Assembly (NCBI GenBank): GCA_965194515.1
Contig: OZ239146.1
Location: 930,001 to 994,000 of the forward strand
Length of the DNA: 64,000 bases
Direction of reading: 5' to 3'
Source of the DNA: Acidimicrobilacustris europaeus
GTDB lineage: Bacteria; Actinomycetota; Acidimicrobiia; Acidimicrobiales; Acidimicrobilacustridaceae
Part shown: positions 50,546-59,484 of the stretch, one piece after another
Position numbering within the stretch: position 1 is the first letter of the stretch
How the letters are laid out: every line of letters begins with the position of its first letter
Notes under the pieces: model-generated
Told to the model about the DNA's origin: nothing
Seen by the model: only the letters and a program-made list of their open reading frames with translations
Databases searched by the model: none
Translations under genes and position numbers: made by a program

Positions 50546-52885
50546 TCACACTCCTGCAAGGCGGCCGTACAACGTGGTCCGTTGCTCGGCCACACGGCCG
50601 AGCGGTGCGACCAGTTCGGCGAAGTCTTTCGGCTCCATGCCTTGGCCGTGATCGGCGCCTGCCGCGCGGCTGATGTTCTCGTCCATAAGCGTTCCACCAA
50701 GATCGTTGGCACCGGCTTGCAACGCCTGTCGGGCTCCGCTCACGCCGAGCTTGACCCATGACGCCTGGATGTTGTCGATGAGGCCTCGGTAGGCGATGCG
50801 AGGAACTGCGTGCATCAACAAGGTTTCGCGGAACGTTGGGCCCCGTCGTGCCTTCTTTGTCAGGTACAGGGGTGTGGCCATATGAACGAACGGCAACGGA
50901 ACGAACTCGGTGAAACCGCCGGTTTCCTTTTGCAGGTCGCGAGTGCGGACAATGTGGCGGGCCCAGTGAACTGGTCGCTCTACAGACCCAAACATGATCG
51001 TGATATTCGAACGGAGGCCAACGCTGTGAGCGGTGCGATGGGCTTCAAGCCATTCCTCGGTGTTGATTTTGTCCGAGCAGATGATTGCTCGGATTTCATC
51101 GTCAAGGATTTCTGCTGCGGTTCCCGGCAGCGTTTTGAGACCGGCATCCTTCAGACGAAGGAGATAGGAATCGAGCGGCTCCTCGAGCCGACGAGCGCCC
51201 TCAGTCACCTCGAGTGCGGTGAAGCCGTGAACGTGGATATCGGGTACTGCGTCGGTGACAGCACGGGCAACATCGATGTAGTAGTCGCCGTCGAAATCAG
51301 GATGGATTCCACCTTGAAGGCAGACTTCAGTTGCACCGAGATCGGCCGCTTCACGAGTCCGTTGTGCGATGTCGTCGAGGGTGAGCAGGTACGGCGTGCC
51401 TCGGAGATTGAGAGAGAGGGGGCCCTTGCTGAATCCGCAAAAACGACATTTGAATGTGCAGACATTGGTGTAGTTGATGTTGCGGTTATGGACCCAGGTG
51501 ACGGTGTCGCCGACGGCTTCGGCACGCAACTCGTCAGCCAGTTGCGTCACCGCGGCGAAGTTGGGACCGCGGGCGCTGAAGAGGGTGACGATTTCGTCAA
51601 GCTCTGGAGTTTGACCTAGGCGGACACCCTCGATGACCTCAGCTACAGCGCCAGTCGCTTTCCCTTCGGCGGGCACATATGTGGGAGGAGTGATCCGAGA
51701 TCCGGCGCTCCAAATCGTTGAGCGGGGTCCGATCTGCAGGACCTCGACACCGTCGTCGACTTGCTCAGGTGCAGCGGGCTTGAGTGATTGCACGAACACT
51801 GCGCCGGCGTCGTCTCGGGCGAGGCCATCGGCATCGGATCGATCCATGACAGCGAACCGGAGGCCCTCGTCGATCCATTTCTCATCGTTGCGGGCGAACT
51901 CCGGGTGCACCGTGAGTCGAGGCGCAAGGGTGAATCCCTTGGCTTCAGTAACCGTTCGGAGGATGTCGAGATCAGGCCAAGGCCGTTCGGGATTGACGTG
52001 ATCCGCAGTCACCGGAGACACGCCGCCCCAGTCATCAATTCCTGCGTCGAGGAGCATCCCGAAGTCATCGGACAGATTCGGCGGAGCCTGGAGGTGAATA
52101 TCAAGCGGCAGGATCAACCTCGCAAGCGCGATTGCATCGAGGTAGACGTCGCTCGGGCACGGTTTCGCCGCGTGCATTGCGGTACCGGCTTTTGGAAGGA
52201 AATTCTGAACGATGACTTCTTGAACATGCCCATGGCGACGATGTGATGCCGCGATCGCTTCGAGAGCAGCGATGCGATCATCGCGGTCCTCGCCAATGCC
52301 AACGAGGATGCCAGTTGTGAACGGGATTGCGAGCTCACCCGCAGCTTCAAGGGTCGCCAGCCGACGTTCGGGAGTTTTGTCGGGCGCACCGCGATGACAT
52401 TCAAGATCGTCTCGTAGCGATTCGACCATTGCTCCTTGCGATGGAGAGACCTTCCGCAATTGCGCCAACTGTTCTGGCGGAAGTGCACCAGCGTTCGCAT
52501 GGGGGAGAAGTCCGGTCTCATCAAGGACCAACTGTGCCATCGCGGCGACGTAGTCAATTGTGGATCCATAACCGTTGTCTGAAAGCCACTGAGCAGCCAC
52601 TGGATAGCGATCTTCAGGTGCTTCGCCGAGAGTAAAGAGCGCCTCGTGGCAACCCACACGCGCACCAGCAACAGCGAGAGCACGCACCTGAGCAGGAGAA
52701 AGATACGGAGATTCGAGGCGAGCCGGAGGCTGAGCAAAGGTGCAGTAGCCGCAGCGATCTCGACAGAGCATCGTGAGGGGGATGAACACCTTGGGTGAAT
52801 AAGTCACCCGAACACCGAAGGCTTGGTCTCGAAGAGATCGGGCCTCGGACATCAATTCCTCGAGCGGGGCATTGAGCCTTGACAT
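50546..52885 (-). CDS. fbiC: FO synthase, fused CofG/CofH (F420 biosynthesis)
   Basis: 779 aa from ATG 52885, 11 nt after the pgl stop; the longer frame (52993) runs into pgl. Two radical-SAM domains: CofG-like first half with Cys41, Cys45, Cys48 (CRDRCGYC), CofH-like second half with Cys476, Cys480, Cys483 (CTFKCRFC). The fused form is the actinobacterial one. It makes 7,8-didemethyl-8-hydroxy-5-deazariboflavin, the chromophore of coenzyme F420. Last gene of the tkt-tal-pgl-fbiC run. Confidence 0.96.
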   Translation of the reverse strand: MSRLNAPLEELMSEARSLRDQAFGVRVTYSPKVFIPLTMLCRDRCGYCTFAQPPARLESPYLSPAQVRALAVAGARVGCHEALFTLGEAPEDRYPVAAQWLSDNGYGSTIDYVAAMAQLVLDETGLLPHANAGALPPEQLAQLRKVSPSQGAMVESLRDDLECHRGAPDKTPERRLATLEAAGELAIPFTTGILVGIGEDRDDRIAALEAIAASHRRHGHVQEVIVQNFLPKAGTAMHAAKPCPSDVYLDAIALARLILPLDIHLQAPPNLSDDFGMLLDAGIDDWGGVSPVTADHVNPERPWPDLDILRTVTEAKGFTLAPRLTVHPEFARNDEKWIDEGLRFAVMDRSDADGLARDDAGAVFVQSLKPAAPEQVDDGVEVLQIGPRSTIWSAGSRITPPTYVPAEGKATGAVAEVIEGVRLGQTPELDEIVTLFSARGPNFAAVTQLADELRAEAVGDTVTWVHNRNINYTNVCTFKCRFCGFSKGPLSLNLRGTPYLLTLDDIAQRTREAADLGATEVCLQGGIHPDFDGDYYIDVARAVTDAVPDIHVHGFTALEVTEGARRLEEPLDSYLLRLKDAGLKTLPGTAAEILDDEIRAIICSDKINTEEWLEAHRTAHSVGLRSNITIMFGSVERPVHWARHIVRTRDLQKETGGFTEFVPLPFVHMATPLYLTKKARRGPTFRETLLMHAVPRIAYRGLIDNIQASWVKLGVSGARQALQAGANDLGGTLMDENISRAAGADHGQGMEPKDFAELVAPLGRVAEQRTTLYGRLAGV

Positions 52886-52895
52886 TTGAGAGACC

Positions 52896-53579
52896 CTATC
52901 GGGCGCTGCGTGAGCCCATTGCTTCGGCGTCGACGAGCCAAATGAGGTCCTCGTTCGCCAGGTGTGCCGCTGGTGCACTGAGATCTCCGTCAAGAACCCG
53001 ATGCAGCGCTTCGGTCTTGGATGCGCCAGCGACGGTCACGACCGCACTTCGGCAGGTTGCAATGCCTGCGAAGGTAAACGTGAGTCGCGCGTGTGGGTTG
53101 TGTCCAAGAGGGTCGACGTTGTTTACGACGAATCGGTTCATCGGGGCAGTGAGCGCCTCAGAATCGGGGAAGAGCGATGCGGTGTGCCCGTCAGGCCCAA
53201 GACCCAGATGGATGAGGTCGATCGGTGGAGCCGAACGAACGAGACGATCGTAAAGGTCAGCAGCTTCGTCGACATCCGAACGCATCGGGTGAACAGAGGC
53301 CAACGGCCCCACCTTGGAGAGCAACGATTCTTCGACAAGCCGATAGTTCGAATCAGGGTCTTCGAGAGGCACGCACCGTTCGTCGCCCCACCACGCATCG
53401 ATCCTTGTCCAGTCAATGCGGGAAACTGCTCCGCGAGCGAGATGCTCGTAGCACTCTCTCGCAGTTGAGCCACCGGAGAACGCTAGAGAAAACGGAGCCT
53501 TCGCTGCAGCGGTTCGATCGACTACAAGTTGCGCAAATGCTGCGGCAACGTCGTCGACGACGACGAGCGAACCATTCAC
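52896..53579 (-). CDS. pgl: 6-phosphogluconolactonase
   Basis: 227 aa, DevB/SOL type. Motifs FSGGSTAR, DAWWGDERCVP and LGLGPDGHTASLFP. It hydrolyses 6-phosphogluconolactone in the oxidative pentose-phosphate pathway. ATG 53579 overlaps the tal stop by 4 nt (ATGA). Neither zwf nor opcA is beside it. Confidence 0.94.
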   Translation of the reverse strand: MNGSLVVVDDVAAAFAQLVVDRTAAAKAPFSLAFSGGSTARECYEHLARGAVSRIDWTRIDAWWGDERCVPLEDPDSNYRLVEESLLSKVGPLASVHPMRSDVDEAADLYDRLVRSAPPIDLIHLGLGPDGHTASLFPDSEALTAPMNRFVVNNVDPLGHNPHARLTFTFAGIATCRSAVVTVAGASKTEALHRVLDGDLSAPAAHLANEDLIWLVDAEAMGSRSAR

Positions 53580-54667
53580 CTCAGAGTCTTCGCCTTCTCG
53601 GTCAGTGACTCGAGAAGGTCATCGAATGACTTTGAGAACGACGCGACGCCTTCGTCTTCAAGTTGCGAGGTGACGTCAGACAGTGAAAGACCTAATGAGG
53701 CGAAACTATCGAGAACCGCATGGGCTCCTGCGAAGTCTGCGTCGATGGTTCGGGCCACGGTGCCGTGATCGTCGAAATCGTCGAGGGTCTTTTCGGGAAT
53801 CGTATTCACGGTGTTCGGGCCAATTAGAGAATCGACGTACAACGTGTCTGGGTAGTCGGGGTTCTTGGTCGACGTCGATGCCCAAAGTGGACGCTGAGGA
53901 CGAGCGCCACGGGCGACGAGTGCGTCCCACCGTGGGCCGCTGAAGGTTTCGAGGAATGCCTCGTAGGCGACTTGTGCATTGGCGACAGCAACCTTGCCCA
54001 TGACCGCTTTTGCCTCGTCAGAACCAAGAGCCTCGAGTCGCTTATCAGTTTCGGAGTCGACTCTGCTGATGAAGAACGAGGCAACGGACGAAACCGATGA
54101 GAGATCGCCATCACGAGCTTCGAGACCCGCGATGTATGCCTCCATGACTTCGCGATAGCGCTCGAGAGAGAACAGAAGCGTGACATTGACGCTGACGCCT
54201 TCGGAGATCATTGCTCTGATGGCGGGCAGCCCTTCGGCAGTTCCGGGGATCTTGATGTACAGGTTGGGCTGATTGATGAGCCCGTGCAGGTGTCGCGCTG
54301 CTGCGGCGGTGCCGTCAGTGTCGCGGGCAAGGAGGGGAGACACCTCGATTGAGACGTAGCCGTCGATTCCGTTGCTTGAGTCGTAGACGGGTCGAAGAAT
54401 CGAAAGAACGTTGTTGATGTCGGTCACGACAAGTTCCCAGTAGGCGTCGGTTACCGATGTACCCGAAGCCAGCAACTGGCGAAACTGATCGTCGTATGCG
54501 TCTCCGCCGGAAATCGCTTTCTGGAAAATGGTCGGGTTCGAGGTGACTCCGCGTACGCCCCGATCTACCCATCGCTGCATCTCGCCATTCTCAATCCAGT
54601 CACGGCGGACGTTGTCGAGCCAAGGGCTCTGGTCTTCATTTGTGTACAAGTCAGTAAGTCGTGACAT
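53576..54667 (-). CDS. tal: transaldolase
   Basis: 363 aa, actinobacterial type. Motifs VTSNPTIFQKAI and NLYIKIPGT with Schiff-base Lys139. It transfers a dihydroxyacetone unit in the non-oxidative pentose-phosphate pathway. It lies 14 nt after tkt. Confidence 0.95.
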   Translation of the reverse strand: MSRLTDLYTNEDQSPWLDNVRRDWIENGEMQRWVDRGVRGVTSNPTIFQKAISGGDAYDDQFRQLLASGTSVTDAYWELVVTDINNVLSILRPVYDSSNGIDGYVSIEVSPLLARDTDGTAAAARHLHGLINQPNLYIKIPGTAEGLPAIRAMISEGVSVNVTLLFSLERYREVMEAYIAGLEARDGDLSSVSSVASFFISRVDSETDKRLEALGSDEAKAVMGKVAVANAQVAYEAFLETFSGPRWDALVARGARPQRPLWASTSTKNPDYPDTLYVDSLIGPNTVNTIPEKTLDDFDDHGTVARTIDADFAGAHAVLDSFASLGLSLSDVTSQLEDEGVASFSKSFDDLLESLTEKAKTLR

Positions 54668-54681
54668 TTCTGTGCTCCGGA

Positions 54682-56640
54682 TCAGTTGAGGACGATGCGT
54701 ACGTGTTCAATGACGTTTTCAACGGTCATGCCGAAAAGTTCCATAAGTTCGGGACCAGGCGCACTCGCGCCGTAATGATCGATGCCAACACATGCATCGG
54801 CCCAGAGTGCCCAGCCAAACGTGGAACCTGCTTCGACGGAAACTCGAGGAATACCGTCACCGAGAATCGAGCGCTGATAGTCATCGTCTTGGTCCATGAA
54901 GAGTTCCCAACATGGCATCGAGACGACGCGGGCAGAAATTCCCTCAGTCGCGAGTTGCTCTGCAGTCGCTACACAAAGCGATACCTCCGAACCCGTACCG
55001 ATGAGAACAACATCGGGATCGGATTTGGTTCCGCGGAGGATGTAGGCGCCACGTTCAACAGCGGTGTTGCCTGCTGTTCCTTCGAGAACCGGGAGGTTTT
55101 GTCGGCTCAGTACAAGAGCGGTTGGTCCGCCCTTTTCGATAGCGATCCTCCACGCTTGCGCTGTTTCGTTCGCATCAGCTGGACGGATGACTCGCAATTT
55201 CGGCATGGCTCGAAGCGATGCAAGATGCTCAATTGGTTGGTGGGTCGGGCCGTCCTCGCCGACTCCGATTGAGTCGTGCGTCCACGAGTAGATGACGCGC
55301 AGATCTGAGAGCGCAGCGAGTCGAACGGGTGGGCGCATGTAATCGGCAAAGACAAAGAAGGTTCCGCCGAAAGGAATGAGACCGCCGTGAGCAGCCATTC
55401 CATTCATTACCGAACCCATCGCATGTTCGCGGACTCCGAAATGGATCTGGCGTCCGTCGCGATTGAGACGAGAGAACGCAACTGCGCCGTCGATCTCTAC
55501 ACCGCAGTTTCCAGTGAGGTCGGCACCTCCACCCATGAGACCAGGCACGACGGAAACAAGTGCATTCAGGACCTTCTTGCCGGCGCTGCGGGTCGCAACA
55601 GATTCGCCCGCTTCCCAAACCGGCAATGAGTCCTGCCAACCTTCGAGTCCACGTCCTTCGAGTACAGCATCAAGTTCGGCGCGGTTCTCGGTCCAATTGT
55701 CGTGAACGGAGTACCACGCTTCACGAGCGGCTCGTCCACGAAGTCCGACTTCCCGCATGTGTTCGAGAACATCGTCCGGAGACCAAAACGGTTCATCAGG
55801 CATGCCCATAACGGCTTTGGTTGCCGCGATCTCATCGGCCCCAAACGGATTGCCGTGTGCGTGGGCGGTGTCGGTGAACTTTGGAGACGGGTAACCGATA
55901 TGGCTGCGTAGAACGATCAAGGAAGGCTTGCCATCGATGTTCTTGGCTCGATTGACAGCTGCTTCAAGTGCATCGATGTCTTCGCCGATCTCGCCGACGT
56001 TTTCGACGTGCCATCCGTAGGCGCGGAAACGTTCTGCTGCGTCATCTGAGAGCGCAAGTTCTGTGGGGCCGTCGATCGAGATGTGGTTGTCGTCATAGAT
56101 CGCAACGAGCTTGTCGAGACCGAGATGTCCAGCCAGTGACGCAACTTCGTGAGATATCCCTTCCTCAAGGTCTCCGTCTCCGCACAGAACGAATGTGTGG
56201 TGGTCGAACAGTTGTGGTCCGAACTGGGCACGAAGCGCATGCTCGGCGAGAGCCAGACCAACCGCATTCGCAAGTCCTTGTCCGAGAGGTCCCGTCGTGA
56301 CCTCGATGCCTGGAGTGTGGCCACGCTCAGGATGACCCGCCGCTGGAGAACCAAATTGCCGGAAGTTCTTTATGTCATCGAGCGTGAGACCAAAACCGGT
56401 CAGGTGCAGCATTGAATACTGAAGGATCGAGGCATGTCCGCCGGAAAGGACGAATCGGTCTCGATTCGGCCATTCGGGGCAACTGGCGTCGTAACGCATG
56501 ACTCGCGCATAGAGCGCGTAGGCCAAGGGTGCGAGTGCCATCGCAGTTCCGGGATGACCGGAGTTCGCCTTCTGAGGGGCATCCATGGCAAAGCCACGGA
56601 CAACGTCAACGGTTCGGGATTCGATTCGGCTGTCGGTCAC
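54682..56640 (-). CDS. tkt: transketolase
   Basis: 652 aa. Thiamine-diphosphate motif GDGDLEEGISHEVASLAGHLGL, N-terminal SGHPGTAMALAPLAYALY, and the pyrimidine-binding domain with GLIPFGGTFFVF and SIGVGEDGPTHQPIEH. It moves two-carbon units in the pentose-phosphate pathway. GTG start with TAAGGT 6 nt upstream, overlapping the FIST stop codon. First gene of the tkt-tal-pgl-fbiC run. Confidence 0.96.
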   Translation of the reverse strand: MTDSRIESRTVDVVRGFAMDAPQKANSGHPGTAMALAPLAYALYARVMRYDASCPEWPNRDRFVLSGGHASILQYSMLHLTGFGLTLDDIKNFRQFGSPAAGHPERGHTPGIEVTTGPLGQGLANAVGLALAEHALRAQFGPQLFDHHTFVLCGDGDLEEGISHEVASLAGHLGLDKLVAIYDDNHISIDGPTELALSDDAAERFRAYGWHVENVGEIGEDIDALEAAVNRAKNIDGKPSLIVLRSHIGYPSPKFTDTAHAHGNPFGADEIAATKAVMGMPDEPFWSPDDVLEHMREVGLRGRAAREAWYSVHDNWTENRAELDAVLEGRGLEGWQDSLPVWEAGESVATRSAGKKVLNALVSVVPGLMGGGADLTGNCGVEIDGAVAFSRLNRDGRQIHFGVREHAMGSVMNGMAAHGGLIPFGGTFFVFADYMRPPVRLAALSDLRVIYSWTHDSIGVGEDGPTHQPIEHLASLRAMPKLRVIRPADANETAQAWRIAIEKGGPTALVLSRQNLPVLEGTAGNTAVERGAYILRGTKSDPDVVLIGTGSEVSLCVATAEQLATEGISARVVSMPCWELFMDQDDDYQRSILGDGIPRVSVEAGSTFGWALWADACVGIDHYGASAPGPELMELFGMTVENVIEHVRIVLN

Positions 56641-56646
56641 GGCCGC

Positions 56647-56652
56647 ACCTTA
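56647..56652 (-). promoter_or_regulatory. -10 box TAAGGT for tkt, overlapping the FIST stop codon
   Basis: TANNNT hexamer 6 nt before GTG 56640 on the minus strand; its first three bases are the TAA stop of the upstream FIST gene. Confidence 0.45.
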
Positions 56653-57768
56653 GTAGTGGCGGCGTCCGAAGATGACTGCTGAGAGGGGAGCGGCGGAGAG
56701 TCCGGGTCCGTTGGATCCTGTCCCGATCACGGTTGACACGCGCACCCCCGCGTACGAAGCAGTGCCGAGCGACTCCGTGAGGGGACCCAGATCGCTCACG
56801 CCCTCTTTGTCGGCCTTGGGGTCGATCAGTGAGCAGGTGAAAATCAGCGCACCCGAAGACCGGCCGCCCACGAGCGCCTCGCTGAGCTCAGACGTTACGT
56901 CCGATGAATCTTTTCTATGGAAAGCGACAACTGTTCCTTCTGGAAGAGACGCCGCGATGGCGATTGCCCCACTCTCTCTGTCTGCCCCTAAAACTTCGTG
57001 AACGTCGATGATCGCCATCGTTTCAGGATCGAGTACCGAAAGGGCAAGGTTCCTTGCCGCAGAACCCCGATCTTCGATGTCGGCATGCGTAAGAACTTCG
57101 TAGGCCACTTCTAAAGCGGGCACCCCATCAAGTTCACACACCATTGCGCCCGACGAACTCGTGATCGTCATCGGTCCCGCAATCGGTTCCGAGCCATGAG
57201 CGAGCATGGCTTCGCCTTCAGTCGACTGGAACGCAACAGCAATGCAACCGAAGTAGCGGCCTGTGGAGTCCATGATTGAAGGCGCGCCATTGGACCCGGA
57301 CAGGAGGCCGCCGGAAATGACCTTGTTCACTCGTAGTTCGCAAAGCGATTCGATCGTTTCCGTCACCATCGGCAGCGACGGATCCGCGAGCACAACCAAG
57401 GTTTGTGCCGAAGCGAGTTGGCGAGTTGAGAGGTAATCGACTCCAGCGAGGCCCTCGTCGAGTCCCACAAAGGCAACGTCGTCCTCAAGGGTGTCCGACC
57501 AGAACGCCCAAAGGCTGAGCGCTGCGCTTCCGTCCACCTCCGAGCCCGCTCCGAGGACTCCCGAAGAAGACACGAACAGAAGTTTCGTTGGACTGAGAAG
57601 TGCATCGATTGCGCGAAGGATGTCTTCAGAGGCTCCGCTGAACGCCGATGTCGCAAACACAATCGCCAGATCAGGTGATGCGTTCCCTCGATCAAGAATG
57701 TCGGCGATGACATCGCCGGTTGCATGCGAGGCGATTGGGTGGGTCGAGAGCGCCGCTGCGCTTTCCAT
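56650..57768 (-). CDS. FIST-domain sensory protein
   Basis: 372 aa from ATG 57768, which overlaps the upstream stop (TAATG); the frame is open to 57831. N-terminal FIST_N region (LAIVFATSAFSGASEDILRAIDALL, LLFVSSSGVLGAG) and FIST_C with ALEVAYEVL, GTVVAFHRKDSS and GALIFTCS. FIST proteins bind small ligands such as amino acids and often act as input modules. No output domain is attached. It shares a transcript with the DUF6941-like gene. Confidence 0.85.
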   Translation of the reverse strand: MESAAALSTHPIASHATGDVIADILDRGNASPDLAIVFATSAFSGASEDILRAIDALLSPTKLLFVSSSGVLGAGSEVDGSAALSLWAFWSDTLEDDVAFVGLDEGLAGVDYLSTRQLASAQTLVVLADPSLPMVTETIESLCELRVNKVISGGLLSGSNGAPSIMDSTGRYFGCIAVAFQSTEGEAMLAHGSEPIAGPMTITSSSGAMVCELDGVPALEVAYEVLTHADIEDRGSAARNLALSVLDPETMAIIDVHEVLGADRESGAIAIAASLPEGTVVAFHRKDSSDVTSELSEALVGGRSSGALIFTCSLIDPKADKEGVSDLGPLTESLGTASYAGVRVSTVIGTGSNGPGLSAAPLSAVIFGRRHY

Positions 57769-58154
57769 TACGAGACTGGAGGTAAAAGCGTAAACGGAAC
57801 AATCGTGAGCGGCCCGAGATCGACTCGACAATGGGCTTCGATCGTTCCGTACTCTTCAAACAAAAGTTCCGCACGAACAAGTCGGTAGTTGAACTTGCCG
57901 GGTTCTACCTGAAGCGGTTGCACGTTTCGAGCAATCTGTTCCTCGCCTCGGAGGTAGACCACCTCGAGGGCTCCGGAATCGCGCGATCCTGGCGGGCAGT
58001 AAACAATCACGCACAGGTGCGGTTCAAGCGATACCGGGACAGCGTGCGGTGCCGCTGCTGAGAATTGAACGCCAGTGATGTCGATACGAGTGGAAGGACC
58101 ATCGACCTGTCGAGTGTCGATACCGTCGATGAAAAGTGCCGAGAGGATCTCCAT
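57768..58154 (-). CDS. DUF6941-like small protein
   Basis: 128 aa from ATG 58154, favoured by a TACCGT box 7 nt upstream; the longer frame (58244) would run into the divergent TetR gene. The N-terminus MEILSALFIDGIDTRQVDGPS and a beta-rich rest (for example CVIVYCPPGSRDSGALEVVYL) resemble DUF6941. Function unknown. Its stop overlaps the FIST start as TAATG, so the two are probably made in fixed ratio. Confidence 0.7.
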   Translation of the reverse strand: MEILSALFIDGIDTRQVDGPSTRIDITGVQFSAAAPHAVPVSLEPHLCVIVYCPPGSRDSGALEVVYLRGEEQIARNVQPLQVEPGKFNYRLVRAELLFEEYGTIEAHCRVDLGPLTIVPFTLLPPVS

Positions 58155-58161
58155 GGCCAAG

Positions 58162-58167
58162 ACGGTA
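58162..58167 (-). promoter_or_regulatory. -10 box TACCGT, leaderless layout for the DUF6941-like gene
   Basis: TANNNT hexamer 7 nt before ATG 58154 on the minus strand. Confidence 0.45.
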
Positions 58168-58201
58168 ATCGGAGTCACCTGCCTGTCGAACAGTCCGCCG
58201 C

Positions 58202-58207
58202 TAGCCT
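58202..58207 (+). promoter_or_regulatory. -10 box TAGCCT, leaderless layout for the TetR gene
   Basis: TANNNT hexamer 6 nt before ATG 58214; it decides that ATG over TTG 58211. Confidence 0.5.
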
Positions 58208-58213
58208 TGTTTG

Positions 58214-58825
58214 ATGGCCGTAGGCGAAGGTGTGACACCAACACGTGAGGTGATCCTCATTGAGGCTGAGCTCTGCTTCGCTGAGAATGGCTTTGACGGA
58301 ACCTCATTGAACGACATCGCCGGCGCGGTCGGCATCCGGCGTTCAAGTGTTCTTCACCATTTCCCCTCGAAAGAGGCGATCTACAAAGAGGTCTTTGATC
58401 GGGCGCTTGCCGGATGGATTCTCCAGGTGGACGCAGCGACCGACTCTCCCGTTCAAGGTTGGGAGAAGGTTGACCTCGTCCTCACCGCTGGCTTCACGTT
58501 CTTCATGGAGAACTCCCAGTTTGTGCGGATCGTTCGCCGCGAGGCTCTCGACGGCGGCCGCAGGCTCGGTGTCGATCTCGGGGTGGCGTTGCGTCCGCTG
58601 TTCGAAAAAGCAGTCGACTACTTCACCGTCGAGATGGAAGCCGGAACCTTTCGGCGATTCGATGCCGAGCAACTCATGCTGACTGGTTACGGGGCGCTTC
58701 TCAGTTACTTCAGCGACCTCCCGTTCATCGAGGGACTCCTTGATCGAGACCCACTCGCTCTCGACGCACTTGAAGAGAGACTTCAGCACCTTCGATTGTT
58801 CTTCCGGCCAGCTCTCGAATCATGA
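58214..58825 (+). CDS. TetR/AcrR-family transcriptional regulator
   Basis: 203 aa. N-terminal helix-turn-helix: EAELCFAENGFDGTSLNDIAGAVGIRRSSVLHHFPSKEAI. C-terminal ligand domain of the usual length. It heads a chain of overlapping genes (ATGA with the acyl-CoA ligase beta subunit), so it probably regulates them and itself, perhaps sensing an acyl-CoA. No operator palindrome was found in the 59-bp divergent gap. Confidence 0.9.
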   Translation: MAVGEGVTPTREVILIEAELCFAENGFDGTSLNDIAGAVGIRRSSVLHHFPSKEAIYKEVFDRALAGWILQVDAATDSPVQGWEKVDLVLTAGFTFFMENSQFVRIVRREALDGGRRLGVDLGVALRPLFEKAVDYFTVEMEAGTFRRFDAEQLMLTGYGALLSYFSDLPFIEGLLDRDPLALDALEERLQHLRLFFRPALES

Positions 58826-59484
58826 CGACAACCCTCTCTGAAGCCGAATCAAAGGCATTGCTTTCGAGCTACGGAGTGAAGTTCCTTCCCGAAGCTCTCG
58901 TTGCGAACCCAACAGAAGCCACTGCGTTTGCTGAGGAGTTCGACGTACCGATGGCTCTGAAGCTTTGTGGCTCAAACATCGCTCATAAATCTGAGCGGGG
59001 ACTCGTACGTCTCGGCATCGTGGGTCCTGATGCGATCAGCCGAGCGTGCCAAGAATTACTCGATGCAGCGCGTCCTGAAGACAATGCCACCGGAGTACTC
59101 GTTGCTCCAATGGCCTCGGGTCTGCGTGAATTTATTGCCGGAATTGCCGTCGACCCTGTGTTTGGACCCACAGTCGTTTTCGGACTCGGGGGAGTCCTCG
59201 CCGAAGCGATCGCGGACGTCACTGTTCGGCTCGCGCCACTCCGACGTCATGACGCGTTCGACATGCTGCACTCGCTGCGGAGCCAATCGTTGTTCGGCCC
59301 GTTTCGCGGTGAGCCCGAGGTCGATAGTTCCGCACTCGCAGATCTGCTCTGCGCTCTGTCAGTTGCCGCTTCAGAAATAGACGGGCTGATCTCGATTGAT
59401 CTCAACCCTGTCATGGTCGTCGATGGTTTGCCGATTGCTCTCGATGCACTTGTCGAGGTTTCCTCACAGGCCGGCGCGTTGTGA
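58822..59484 (+). CDS. ADP-forming acyl-CoA ligase, beta (ATP-grasp) subunit
   Basis: 220 aa, ATP-grasp_5. Blocks PMALKLCGSNIAHKSERGLVRLG and VAPMASGLREFIAGIAVDPVFGPTVVFGLGGVLAEAI match the beta subunit of ADP-forming acetyl/acyl-CoA synthetases. With the alpha subunit it interconverts acyl-CoA plus ADP and phosphate with acid plus ATP and CoA. It overlaps the TetR stop (ATGA). Confidence 0.9.
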   Translation: MTTTLSEAESKALLSSYGVKFLPEALVANPTEATAFAEEFDVPMALKLCGSNIAHKSERGLVRLGIVGPDAISRACQELLDAARPEDNATGVLVAPMASGLREFIAGIAVDPVFGPTVVFGLGGVLAEAIADVTVRLAPLRRHDAFDMLHSLRSQSLFGPFRGEPEVDSSALADLLCALSVAASEIDGLISIDLNPVMVVDGLPIALDALVEVSSQAGAL

